Shown: positions 36,232 to 44,429 of the stretch, piece by piece
How the letters are laid out: each line of letters begins with the position of its first letter
How positions within the stretch are numbered: the stretch's first letter is position 1
NCBI GenBank assembly: GCA_004346645.1
Contig: SMDA01000001.1
Coordinates: forward strand, 434,001-498,000
Reading direction: 5' to 3'
Origin: Gulbenkiania mobilis
GTDB taxonomy: Bacteria > Pseudomonadota > Gammaproteobacteria > Burkholderiales > Chromobacteriaceae
Length of the DNA: 64,000 nt
Notes under the pieces: generated by a model
Database searches by the model: none
What the model was told of the DNA's origin: nothing
The model's input: the letters and a program-made list of their open reading frames with translations, nothing else
Made by a program: the position numbers and the translations under genes

Positions 36232-37908
36232 TCAGGGCCAGAGCACCAGGCTGGTGAACGGCGGCAGGTAGGCCATGGCAGTGACCACCAGACCCACCAG
36301 GCAGGCGAGTGCGAGGGAGTGGAAGAACACATAGCGCAGAATGACGCCCTCCTTGCCGTAGTACTGGGTGGCGGTGGAGGCCACCACGATCGACTGGGCG
36401 TCAATCATTTTACCCATCACGCCGCCTGAAGAGTTGGCGGCCGCCATCAGCACTGGCGACAGGCCCAGCTGTTGGGCAGATGCCTTCTGCAGACCGCCAA
36501 ACAGCACATTGGCGGCCGTGTCCGAGCCTGTCAGGGCCACGCCCAGCCAGCCCAGCAGGGTGCCGAAGAAGGGGTAGAGGACACCGGTGTGCGAGAACGC
36601 CAGGCCTAGGGTGATGTCCACGCCCGAGTAGCGGGTGAGGTAACCCAGCGCCAGCATGGCCACGATGGTCATCAGCGAGTAGCGCAGCGACCAGAAGGTC
36701 TCGCGGTACACGCGCATCATCTCGCCCGGACGATAACCCATGATCAGGCCCGAGATCAGCCCCGCCACCAGAATGCCGGTACCGGTGGTGGACAGGATGT
36801 TGAGCTTGTAGACCGCAGCTTCCAAGTGCGGCTCGGCCACAACCGGCGGCATCTTCTGCACCAGGTTGTGCAGCCCCGGCCACTGGATGTCGAGGGTGAA
36901 GATCGCGTCGAGCGCCTTTTTCATGGTGGGCGAGCCCCAGGCAAACACCATCACCGACAGCACCAGCCAGGGTAGCCACGCACGCACCACTTCGGCGGTG
37001 GAGTAGCCATGGCGGCTGCGCTTCTCGGTTGGGCCATTCGCATGCGCGGCTTCCACCTCCCGGCCGGCCATGGTGCCCGCGGTAGAGGCGTAGATTTCGG
37101 CCGGATGCCAAACCTTGAGGAACAGCACCAGGGCGGCGATGGAGCAGACCGAGGCGATCACGGCCACCAGTTCCGGTCCCATGGTGTTGGAGACGATCAG
37201 CTGCGGGATAGCGAAGGATACTCCGGCCACCAGCGCTGCCGGCCAGATGCGCAGAGTGTTGCGCCAGCCGCAAAAGGCGATCAGCAGCCAGAACGGCACA
37301 ATGATGGCGAAGGGTGTCATCTGACGGCCCACCATGGATGAGATCTGCATCACATCCAGACCGGTGACCTTGGCCAGGGTGTTGATCGGCGTACCCAAGG
37401 CGCCATAGGCCACCGGGGCGGTATTGGCGATCAGCGACAGGCCGGACGCGGCCAGCGGCGAGAAGCCCAGGCCGATCAGCATCGCACCCGTTACCGCCAC
37501 CGGAGTGCCGAAGCCGCCAGCGCCCTCGAAGAAGGCGCCAAAGCAGAAGGCGATCAGCAGCAGTTGCAGCCGGCGGTCGTTCGTGACGCCGGTGATGCTC
37601 TCGCGCAGCACGGCGAACTGCCCTTTGCGCTCGGTGAGCTGGTACAGGAAGATCACGTTGAGGATGATCCAGCCGATCGGCATCAGGCCGTTGGCCGCCC
37701 CCATCAGCGTGGCGCTCATCGCCATGTCTGCCGGCATGCCGAAGATGCCAATGGCAACGACGAGCGAGGCCACCAGGCCCATCAGGGCGGCGATATGGGC
37801 CTTGATGTGGAAGAGGCCCAGCGCACCCAGAAGCACGATGACGGGGATGGCGGCGCAGAGTGTGGAAAGCCAGGGATTGCCCAGCGGGTCGTAAACATGG
37901 GACCACAT
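36232..37908 (-). CDS. lctP: LctP, L-lactate permease
   Basis: Large inner-membrane permease of 558 residues from the LctP family, with about 13 hydrophobic segments. Typical blocks are GAFFEGAGGFGTPVAVTGAM and FFGTLLGWLGVALTGSDTAA, followed by NVLFGGLQ. I start at ATG 37908 (MWSHVYDPLGNPWLSTL), which matches the family; AGGAGA lies 12-17 bases upstream. Glycolate transport is a possible alternative (GlcA is a close relative). No lactate dehydrogenase gene is adjacent. Confidence 0.93.
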   Translation of the reverse strand: MWSHVYDPLGNPWLSTLCAAIPVIVLLGALGLFHIKAHIAALMGLVASLVVAIGIFGMPADMAMSATLMGAANGLMPIGWIILNVIFLYQLTERKGQFAVLRESITGVTNDRRLQLLLIAFCFGAFFEGAGGFGTPVAVTGAMLIGLGFSPLAASGLSLIANTAPVAYGALGTPINTLAKVTGLDVMQISSMVGRQMTPFAIIVPFWLLIAFCGWRNTLRIWPAALVAGVSFAIPQLIVSNTMGPELVAVIASVCSIAALVLFLKVWHPAEIYASTAGTMAGREVEAAHANGPTEKRSRHGYSTAEVVRAWLPWLVLSVMVFAWGSPTMKKALDAIFTLDIQWPGLHNLVQKMPPVVAEPHLEAAVYKLNILSTTGTGILVAGLISGLIMGYRPGEMMRVYRETFWSLRYSLMTIVAMLALGYLTRYSGVDITLGLAFSHTGVLYPFFGTLLGWLGVALTGSDTAANVLFGGLQKASAQQLGLSPVLMAAANSSGGVMGKMIDAQSIVVASTATQYYGKEGVILRYVFFHSLALACLVGLVVTAMAYLPPFTSLVLWP

Positions 37909-38110
37909 GATCGGTACGGTTCTCCTTTTGTTATTGGCCGGCAGGCGGGCCGTGCCGCGGCTGCCAACGAGCGCCCGGTCCTCTTCGGGGCCGGGAGCCG
38001 GCACTCTAGCCGGGTGTCACGCAGACGTCATTTGGGGCCTACCCTTGCGGGTAAACCCTTGACGGACGGAACGGACAAGGAGAAGTACGGTAGTGGAAGA
38101 GGCAGGGAAG

Positions 38111-38145
38111 GGGTTGGCCGAAGCGCCACCAGCTTCGGCCAACCC
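38111..38145. terminator. Inverted uptake-like words forming a terminator after lpxH
   Basis: GGGTTGGCCGAAGC (38111-38124) pairs perfectly with GCTTCGGCCAACCC (38132-38145) around a seven-base loop. Each arm holds a full 12-mer (plus 38112-38123, minus 38133-38144). It lies seven bases after the lpxH stop. No T run follows on the minus strand, so its strength as a terminator is uncertain. Confidence 0.65.
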
Positions 38146-38152
38146 AGCGGCC

Positions 38153-38875
38153 TCAGCGCAGCGGATGCGGCGAGAGCCCGGTGGCATCCAGCCGCAGGTA
38201 GCCGCCGGCAGCACCGTGCCAGTCGGGCAGCACCCAGCGTCGGGCCGAGCGCTCGCCGTCGCGGTGCAGGTGTACCCCAGGGCGGTGGGTGTGGCCGTGG
38301 ATCAGGGTGGGCCAGTCGTGCGCGGCCAGCAGCGCCTGCACCGCACTTTCGGTGACATCGGAAATGGCGCTCACGCCGTGCTCGCGCCGTGCCGTTTCGC
38401 TCTGCACCCTTGCCTGGCGTGCAAAGGCGTGCCGCTCGGCCAGCGGTCTGGCCAGCATCGCCGCCTGCCAGGCCGGGTTGCGGCTCTGGGCCCGGAAGGC
38501 CTGGTAGGCCAGGTCGTCGGTGCAGAGGGCGTCCCCGTGTGTCAGCAGGATGCGGTCGCCGCAGGCTTCGATCAGCGTCGGGTCCGGCAGCAGGCGGGCG
38601 CCGCTGCGCGCCTCGAAACCTGCCCCGAGGAGGAAGTCGCGGTTGCCATGCATCACATATAACGGGGTGTGACGGGCAAAGCGCGCCATGGCGCCCAGCA
38701 TGGTGTCGAGAAAGGGCGATACATCGTCGTCGCCCACCCAGTACTCGAACAGGTCGCCCAGAATGTAGAGGGCCTCAATGCGGCCTTGCCAGTCGTCCAG
38801 CGTGCGGATGAACAGCGCGTTCAGCGCCGGTGTATCCTCGGCCAGGTGAAGGTCGGAAATGAAGTGAATGGCCAT
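38153..38875 (-). CDS. lpxH: LpxH, UDP-2,3-diacylglucosamine diphosphatase
   Basis: Peripheral membrane pyrophosphatase of lipid A synthesis, 240 residues, the same length as E. coli LpxH. It removes UMP to give lipid X. The calcineurin-like metal motifs are complete: FISDLHL, GDLFEYWVGDDD, GNRDFLLG, THGDALCTDD and IHGHTHRP. A TTG at 38887 is an alternative start, but the ATG gives the canonical N-terminus. It is downstream of ppiB, separated by a terminator. Confidence 0.95.
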   Translation of the reverse strand: MAIHFISDLHLAEDTPALNALFIRTLDDWQGRIEALYILGDLFEYWVGDDDVSPFLDTMLGAMARFARHTPLYVMHGNRDFLLGAGFEARSGARLLPDPTLIEACGDRILLTHGDALCTDDLAYQAFRAQSRNPAWQAAMLARPLAERHAFARQARVQSETARREHGVSAISDVTESAVQALLAAHDWPTLIHGHTHRPGVHLHRDGERSARRWVLPDWHGAAGGYLRLDATGLSPHPLR

Positions 38876-38891
38876 GCCTTGTGCCAAAAAA

Positions 38892-38911
38892 AGGCCGCAC
38901 GCGGGCGGCCT
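38892..38911 (-). terminator. Terminator after ppiB
   Basis: AGGCCGC (38892-38898) pairs with GCGGCCT (38905-38911). On the minus strand the stem is followed by seven T residues (A run at 38886-38892 on the plus strand), so it ends ppiB transcripts just before lpxH. Confidence 0.75.
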
Positions 38912-38931
38912 GGGTTTGCTTGCCGGTTCGC

Positions 38932-39423
38932 TCAGACGATCTCGGCCTTCTCGATGACCACCGGCTCCACCGGGACATCCTGGTGCATGCCGTGACGGCC
39001 GGTCTTGACCGTCTTGATGCGGTCCACCACTTCCTGCCCCTCCACGACGCGGCCGAAGACGGCATAGCCCCAGCCTTGCGGGGTTTCCGACTGGAAGTTC
39101 AGGAAATCGTTGTCGGCCACGTTGATGAAGAATTGGGCGCTTGCCGAATGCGGGTCCATGGTGCGTGCCATCGCGAGGGTGTAGCGGTCGTTGCGCAGAC
39201 CGTTGTTGGCCTCGTTCTCGATGGGGGCGTTGGTGTCTTTCTGCTGCATGTCGCGGTCGAAGCCGCCGCCTTGGATCATGAAGCCGTTGATCACACGATG
39301 GAAGATCGTGCCATCGTAGTGGCCGCTCTTCACGTAGTCCTCGAAGTTGGCCGCCGTCTTGGGGGCCTTTTCGTGATCCAGTTCGATCAGGATGTCGCCG
39401 AAGCTGGTGGTGAACTTGATCAT
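38932..39423 (-). CDS. ppiB: Cyclophilin-type peptidyl-prolyl isomerase (PpiB-like, cytoplasmic)
   Basis: Peptidyl-prolyl cis-trans isomerase, 163 residues, without a signal peptide, hence cytoplasmic. The catalytic core has [15 protein letters not shown] and [20 protein letters not shown], with the key Arg, Phe, Gln residues. Bacterial PpiB proteins have this length. The gene lies 16 bases after its paralogue ppiA on the same strand, and the two are close in sequence, so they are a tandem duplication with different compartments. Confidence 0.94.
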   Translation of the reverse strand: MIKFTTSFGDILIELDHEKAPKTAANFEDYVKSGHYDGTIFHRVINGFMIQGGGFDRDMQQKDTNAPIENEANNGLRNDRYTLAMARTMDPHSASAQFFINVADNDFLNFQSETPQGWGYAVFGRVVEGQEVVDRIKTVKTGRHGMHQDVPVEPVVIEKAEIV

Positions 39424-39439
39424 GGAGTGTCCTTTCGGG

Positions 39440-40003
39440 TTATTGCTCGGATTTGACCACAGCCTTCTGGATCACGATCGGCTCGAAAGGGACATCGTCC
39501 ATGCCGTTCATGCGTCCGGTGCGGATCTTGGCGATACGGTTGACCACGTCCATGCCGCGGGTGACGCGGCCGAACACGGCGTAGCCCCAGCCCTGCGGGG
39601 TGGGCGCCTTGTAATCGAGGAAGTCGTTGTCGGCCACATTGATGAAGAACTGGGCGGTGGCGGAGTTCGGGTCCATGGTCCGGGCCATGGCCACGGTGCC
39701 GACGGTGTTCTTCAGGCCGTTGTTGGCTTCGTTGGGGACGGGCGGGCGCGTGGGCTTCTGGTTGAGGCGGGTGTCAAAACCGCCGCCCTGGACCATGAAG
39801 CCGTCGATCACGCGGTGGAAGACGGTTCCGTTGTAGTGGCCGCTCTTCACGTAGGCCATGAAGTTGGCTACCGTCTTGGGTGCACGGGCGGCGTCCAGCG
39901 TCAGTTCGATGGCGCCCTTGTTGGTGGTCAGTTCCACCACGGGTGCGGCCTGTGCCGCCAGTGGCAGCAAGGCGAGGGCTAGCGTTGCAAGCAGAGGTTT
40001 CAT
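39440..40003 (-). CDS. ppiA: Cyclophilin-type peptidyl-prolyl isomerase (PpiA-like, periplasmic)
   Basis: Periplasmic peptidyl-prolyl isomerase, 187 residues. From ATG 40003 (GAGG upstream) there is a signal peptide [19 protein letters not shown], then the cyclophilin domain with [15 protein letters not shown] and [20 protein letters not shown]. It probably assists folding of outer-membrane or secreted proteins. It is the first gene of a ppiA-ppiB pair and is divergent from the DUF486 gene. Confidence 0.94.
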   Translation of the reverse strand: MKPLLATLALALLPLAAQAAPVVELTTNKGAIELTLDAARAPKTVANFMAYVKSGHYNGTVFHRVIDGFMVQGGGFDTRLNQKPTRPPVPNEANNGLKNTVGTVAMARTMDPNSATAQFFINVADNDFLDYKAPTPQGWGYAVFGRVTRGMDVVNRIAKIRTGRMNGMDDVPFEPIVIQKAVVKSEQ

Positions 40004-40066
40004 CGGTGCCTCTTGGTTTAGAATCGGTGACTTCGCAACCCCGCATTCTAGCATCGCGCCGCCCAA

Positions 40067-40411
40067 ATGCCTCCACCGCTCGTCATTACCGCACTCCTGC
40101 TCGTCTGCTCCAACGTGTTCATGACCTTCGCCTGGTATGCCCACCTGAAGGATATGGCAGCCCGGCCCTGGTACGTAGCGGCTCTCGTGAGCTGGGGAAT
40201 CGCGCTCTTCGAATACCTGCTGCAGGTGCCGGCCAACCGCATCGGCTACACCACGCTGACGCTGCCGCAGCTGAAGATCATGCAGGAAGTGATCACGCTC
40301 ACCGTGTTCATCCCCTTCAGCGTCTTTTACATGCAGCAGCCTTTCCGCTGGGACTATGTATGGGCCGCGTTGTGCATGGTGGGGGCGGTGTATTTCATGT
40401 TCCGCAGCTAG
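40067..40411 (+). CDS. DUF486 small membrane protein
   Basis: A 114-residue hydrophobic protein with four predicted helices. The motifs NVFMTFAWYAHLK, FEYLLQVPANRIGY and LTVFIPFSVFYMQQPFRWDY are those of the DUF486 (DMT-like) family. Function is unknown; such half-size DMT proteins could form dimers. It is divergent from ppiA and 103 bases before the SulP gene. Confidence 0.85.
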   Translation: MPPPLVITALLLVCSNVFMTFAWYAHLKDMAARPWYVAALVSWGIALFEYLLQVPANRIGYTTLTLPQLKIMQEVITLTVFIPFSVFYMQQPFRWDYVWAALCMVGAVYFMFRS

Positions 40412-40514
40412 GGGCCCCCTTGCGCCGGCGCAAACCTTGGGGATTCAGGACTTGAGCATCCGACCGTGGCAGGGGTAGCCTGAATGGCCGCGTTTCCCCT
40501 TCCCTGGCTACCCG

Positions 40515-42173
40515 ATGGTTTCCCTTGTATTTCGTCCCCGTCTTTTTTCCGTATTGCGCGGCTACGACCGCGCTCGGCTGCGCGCCGATGTCTTTGCCGG
40601 CCTGACGGTGGGCATCGTGGCGTTGCCGCTGGCGATGGCGTTTGCCATGGCCAGCGGTGTTACCCCGCAGGCTGGTCTCTTTACCGCGATCATCGCGGGT
40701 TTTCTCGCCGCCTTTTTTGGGGGCACGCGCACCTCGGTCACCGGCCCCACCGGGGCCTTTATCGTCGTCATCTATGGCATCGTGGCCAAGTACGGGGTGG
40801 CCAGCCTGCTGGTGTGTACCTTCATGGCCGGGGCGATGCTGGTGCTGATGGGGGTGCTGCGGCTGGGGCAGGTGATCCGCTTCTTTCCCATGCCGCTCAT
40901 CACCGGGTTCACCAACGGTATCGCGGTGCTGATCTTTCTTACGCAACTGAAAGACTTCTTTGGTTTGCCGATCGCACAGATGCCCGCCGGCTTCTTCGCA
41001 GTGGTGAAGACGCTTTCGGCCAACCTCGGGCACTTCGATGGTCCCACCTTGGCCCTGTCCGCCTCGTCTCTGTTGCTCATCCTGCTGTGGCCGCGACGCA
41101 TCAACAAGTACCTGCCGTCACCGTTTGCAGCATTGCTGCTGGCCACGCTGGCGGTGGCACTGTTCCAGCTGCCGGTAGCCACCATCGGTTCACGCTTCGG
41201 GGGCATTCCGCAGGGGCTGCCTGCGTTCGCACCGCTGTCGCTGGACTGGAACACGCTGTCGGATCTGATGGCACCCGCCTTCACCATCGCGCTGCTGGGG
41301 GCGATCGAATCGCTGCTGTGCGCGGTAGTGGCCGACAGCCTGACCGGCGACAAGCATGATGCCAACCAAGAGCTGATCGGCCAGGGCATCGCCAACCTGG
41401 TGGTGCCTTTTTTCGGCGGAATCCCGGCCACCGGTGCGCTCGCCCGCACTGCCACCAACATCGGCAACGGTGGGCAGACTCCGGTTTCCGGCATGGTGCA
41501 TGCGCTGGCGCTGCTGCTGGTAATTCTGGTGGCCGCCCCCTTGGCGGCCTACATTCCGTTGGCGGTGCTGGCCGCGATCCTGATCTCGGTGGCGCTGAAG
41601 ATGGGCGACTGGGACTGGCATAAGGCCAGGCAGTATCCGCGGCGCGATACCGCCATCCTGGTAGTGACCTTCGTGCTGACCGTGGCCTTCGACCTGACGG
41701 TGGCGGTAGAGGTGGGGCTACTGATGGCGGCGGTGTTCTTCATCCAGAGCATGGCCAGCCACACCGGTGTGCACCGGCTGGTGCCGGAGCACGCCGTGCT
41801 GTTCGAGCGGCATTCCATCGCCGGCAAGACCGTTCCACCGGGCTGTGCCGCTTTCCGGATCGAGGGGGCGCTGTTTTTCGGGGCCGCCGATGTAGTGGAG
41901 GACATCCTCAAGCAGGCCCCCGAGGCACACGTGATCATCCTGCAACTGCATCGGATGGTGCTGCTCGATACCACCGGACTGCTGGCGTTGTCTGCCCTCA
42001 ATGCAAGGTTGGCCGAAAACGGGCGCACCTTGGTGCTGTGCGGGGCGGCCCCCGAAATGCAGGGCCTGATGGAAGGCTCGCGCCTGGCGGAGGAGGTGGG
42101 GGCGGACAACCTTCAGCCAGACCTTACCACCGCGCTCGAGCGTGCCCGGGCACTGCTGACGCCCGCAGCCTGA
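40515..42173 (+). CDS. SulP-family anion transporter with STAS domain
   Basis: Inner-membrane transporter of 552 residues. The N-terminal membrane part has the SulP signature near residue 28 (FAGLTVGIVALPLAMAFAMA) and the Na-binding-like SVTGPTGAFIVVIY. About ten membrane segments are followed by a STAS domain from residue 430 (AAFRIEGALFFGAADVVEDI, LDTTGLLALSAL). Substrate may be sulfate, bicarbonate or a dicarboxylate; no carbonic anhydrase or sulfur gene is adjacent to decide. Two 11-base repeat words lie inside: one read as SANL (41015), one as RLAEN in the STAS domain (42007). Confidence 0.9.
   Translation: MVSLVFRPRLFSVLRGYDRARLRADVFAGLTVGIVALPLAMAFAMASGVTPQAGLFTAIIAGFLAAFFGGTRTSVTGPTGAFIVVIYGIVAKYGVASLLVCTFMAGAMLVLMGVLRLGQVIRFFPMPLITGFTNGIAVLIFLTQLKDFFGLPIAQMPAGFFAVVKTLSANLGHFDGPTLALSASSLLLILLWPRRINKYLPSPFAALLLATLAVALFQLPVATIGSRFGGIPQGLPAFAPLSLDWNTLSDLMAPAFTIALLGAIESLLCAVVADSLTGDKHDANQELIGQGIANLVVPFFGGIPATGALARTATNIGNGGQTPVSGMVHALALLLVILVAAPLAAYIPLAVLAAILISVALKMGDWDWHKARQYPRRDTAILVVTFVLTVAFDLTVAVEVGLLMAAVFFIQSMASHTGVHRLVPEHAVLFERHSIAGKTVPPGCAAFRIEGALFFGAADVVEDILKQAPEAHVIILQLHRMVLLDTTGLLALSALNARLAENGRTLVLCGAAPEMQGLMEGSRLAEEVGADNLQPDLTTALERARALLTPAA
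41015..41025 (-). repeat. Uptake-sequence-like 11-mer (minus orientation)
   Basis: Copy in the membrane part of the SulP gene, read as SANLG. Confidence 0.7.
42007..42017 (+). repeat. Uptake-sequence-like 11-mer
   Basis: Copy in the STAS domain of the SulP gene, read as RLAEN, with AA before it. Confidence 0.7.
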
Positions 42174-42180
42174 ACGCAAA

Positions 42181-42204
42181 AAGGCCCGCCATTTGGCGGG
42201 CCTT
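42181..42204. terminator. Bidirectional terminator between sulP and ppk2
   Basis: AAGGCCCGCC (42181-42190) pairs perfectly with GGCGGGCCTT (42195-42204), loop ATTT, with an A run before it. It serves the convergent SulP and PPK2 genes. Confidence 0.8.
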
Positions 42205-42218
42205 GACCGGGATGATGT

Positions 42219-43271
42219 TCAGAACGTCAACACCTGCGTTTCGTGCGGTTCCAGCACCTTGCTGGCATTGCCCACCAGCAGCGGATCGGGCTGGCAGGCT
42301 ACGCGTGGGTTCTTGTCCGGGTATGGCAGCTGATGCAGGAAATGCCGGATGCAGTTGATGCGCGCGCGCTTTTTGTCGTCGGACTTGATCACCGTCCAGG
42401 GCGCATCCGCAGTATCGGTGTGGAAGAACATCGACTGCTTGGCAGCGGTGTACTCGTCCCACTTGTCCAGAGACTGGATATCGATCGGCGAAAGCTTCCA
42501 GTGCTTGAGCGGGTCGTCACGGCGAGCGATGAAGCGACGCAGCTGCTCTTCACGGCTGACCGAGAACCAGAACTTGAATAGCCGGATGCCGCTGTTGACC
42601 AGCATGCGCTCCAGTTCTGGCGCCTGGCGCATGAACTCCAGGTATTCATTGGGGGTGCAGAAGCCCATCACGCGCTCGACGCCGGCGCGGTTGTACCAGG
42701 AACGGTCGAAGAACACGATCTCGCCAGCGGTAGGGAAGTGCTGGATATAGCGCTGGAAATACCACTGTCCGCGCTCCACCTCGGTTGGCTTCTCCAGTGC
42801 CACTACCCGGGCGCCACGCGGATTGAGGTGCTCCATGAAACGCTTGATGGTGCCGCCCTTGCCAGCGGCATCCCGTCCCTCGAACAGCACGATTACCCGC
42901 TGACCGGTTTCCTTGATCCAGTTCTGCACTTTCAGCAGCTCGATCTGCAGTTCGGCCTTCAGCCGCTCGTACTCCGGCCGCCGCATGCGCGTGCGATAGG
43001 GATAGCAGGCGGGCAGCGGGGCGGTGGTGCTATCCTCGGTGCTGCCACCGGGCGCCAGTGCCACCTCCAAGGCTACCGGGCCGGGCTGGGCCGCTTCGAT
43101 CGCCTGCACCGATTCGTCGTGCGCCTTTGACGTCTCGGTCGGAGGCCGGCGACGACGGCTTCGGGCGGGGCGGGCGGAGGCTGCCGCTGCGGCAGGTGTA
43201 TCCGGGGCCGCCTGCTCGCTGAAGGCGGCTGTTTCATCGGTGGGGGCGGGGATAAGGGGTTTCTCGTTCAC
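42219..43271 (-). CDS. ppk2: Polyphosphate kinase 2 (PPK2)
   Basis: Nucleoside-phosphate kinase that uses polyphosphate, 350 residues. The PPK2 core begins near residue 100 (RPEYERLKAELQIELLKVQN) and includes Walker A FEGRDAAGKGGTIKRF, Walker B-like FFDRSWYNRAGVERVMGF and SREEQLRRF. The start is GTG (43271) with AGGAGA upstream. The first 95 residues are rich in Ala, Pro, Arg, Glu and look disordered, an extension that ordinary PPK2 proteins of about 260-300 residues lack. The class (ADP or AMP phosphorylation) needs alignment. Confidence 0.92.
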   Translation of the reverse strand: MNEKPLIPAPTDETAAFSEQAAPDTPAAAAASARPARSRRRRPPTETSKAHDESVQAIEAAQPGPVALEVALAPGGSTEDSTTAPLPACYPYRTRMRRPEYERLKAELQIELLKVQNWIKETGQRVIVLFEGRDAAGKGGTIKRFMEHLNPRGARVVALEKPTEVERGQWYFQRYIQHFPTAGEIVFFDRSWYNRAGVERVMGFCTPNEYLEFMRQAPELERMLVNSGIRLFKFWFSVSREEQLRRFIARRDDPLKHWKLSPIDIQSLDKWDEYTAAKQSMFFHTDTADAPWTVIKSDDKKRARINCIRHFLHQLPYPDKNPRVACQPDPLLVGNASKVLEPHETQVLTF

Positions 43272-43380
43272 AGGCGCTCTTCTCCTTTTCGTTGTGGTCC
43301 TGATTCCATCCTACTGCCGGCGCGGGCGCAGCGTCGATGCTCCGGCCGTCCGCATTTGCCGCATGTCAACAAACAGCCTA

Positions 43381-44319
43381 TTAGGGAAGCAGATGCGCTG
43401 CCTGCTGCCGGAGCAAGGCACCGGCCTCCGGGGAGAGATGGGCCTGGACCCGCTCCACGAAATTGCGCAGCAGCGCCGGCTGGGGGCCGCTGCGCGTGGC
43501 CAGCGCCAGTGACACATGGGCTCCCTCGTCACGTAGGGGCAGGTAGCGCACTTCGCCGATGTGCACGCATTCGAGCGGGGCGGGCAGGATTGCCACCCCC
43601 AGTCCGGCGGCCACCAGACCGATCTGGGTCGTGGCTTCGCCTGCTTCCTGTACCACACGCGGGGCGTAGCCGGCTGCCTTGCACAGAGTGCGCACCCGAC
43701 TGTTGAGGCCGGTACCCACCCCTGCCGGATACACGATGAAGGGCTCATCGGCCAACTCGGACAGTGCCACCTGCGCTTGTCCGGCGAGTGGGTGACGCGC
43801 GTTGATGACCAGCCGCAGCGGGTCACGGCGAATTTCGGTCAGCACCAGATCCTCGGGCGGTGCCAGCCCGTCGTAGCGGACGAAGCCGATGTCCAGCGTG
43901 CCCTCGCGCAGCGCCTCGAACTGTCGGGCGGTGAAAAGCTCGCGCAGTGTCAGCGTGACGCCCGGATAGGTCTGCCGGAAGTCCAGGAGTACCTCCGGTA
44001 GCAGGCTGGTGAACGGCAGCGACGAGGTGAACCCCACGCTCAGTTCGCCCGCCCGTCCCTCGCCGATGCGGCGTGTCTCCTCGCACGCCACCGCCAGCTC
44101 GCCCAGCAGCGCGCTTGTCCGCCTGCGGAAGTGTTCGCCGGCCGGGGTCAGGGCCACCCGCCGCCGGTTGCGCTCGAAGAGCTCGACGCCCAACTCCTCC
44201 TCCAGGGCGCGGATCTGCTGGCTCAGCGGCGGCTGTGCGATGTGCAGACGTTGCGCGGCCCGAGTAAAGTGAAGCTCCTCGGCTACCACGAGGAAATACC
44301 GCAGATGACGCAGGTCCAT
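43381..44319 (-). CDS. LysR-family transcriptional regulator (BenM/CatM-like)
   Basis: Regulator of 312 residues. The winged helix-turn-helix is at the N-terminus (MDLRHLRYFLVVAEELHFTR, AAQRLHIAQPPLSQQIRALE, LGVELFERNRRRV), a form common in CatM/BenM-like LysR proteins. The effector domain fills the rest. It is divergent from an MFS transporter gene, with a 110-base AT-rich gap between, and most likely controls that gene in response to the transported compound; this is inference from layout. Confidence 0.9.
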   Translation of the reverse strand: MDLRHLRYFLVVAEELHFTRAAQRLHIAQPPLSQQIRALEEELGVELFERNRRRVALTPAGEHFRRRTSALLGELAVACEETRRIGEGRAGELSVGFTSSLPFTSLLPEVLLDFRQTYPGVTLTLRELFTARQFEALREGTLDIGFVRYDGLAPPEDLVLTEIRRDPLRLVINARHPLAGQAQVALSELADEPFIVYPAGVGTGLNSRVRTLCKAAGYAPRVVQEAGEATTQIGLVAAGLGVAILPAPLECVHIGEVRYLPLRDEGAHVSLALATRSGPQPALLRNFVERVQAHLSPEAGALLRQQAAHLLP

Positions 44320-44339
44320 ACCGGTTTCTTCTAAGATGT

Positions 44340-44369
44340 TTTACATATTAATAATACGCCAAATATATA
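44340..44369 (+). promoter_or_regulatory. Predicted promoter of the MFS gene
   Basis: TTTACA (44340-44345) and TATATA (44364-44369) are 18 bases apart in a strongly AT-rich segment (44336-44372) between divergent lysR and the MFS gene. LysR operator sites would be expected to overlap it. Confidence 0.45.
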
Positions 44370-44429
44370 TTGGACCTTAGGTTGGGTGCGGCCGAAGATA
44401 CAGGCCTGACTACTCTTTCCTATGGCTTC

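Noticed and set aside
44370-44429. Longer MFS protein starting at TTG 44370.
   Set aside because: The segment overlaps the predicted promoter and adds 20 residues without family similarity; ATG 44430 is preferred.
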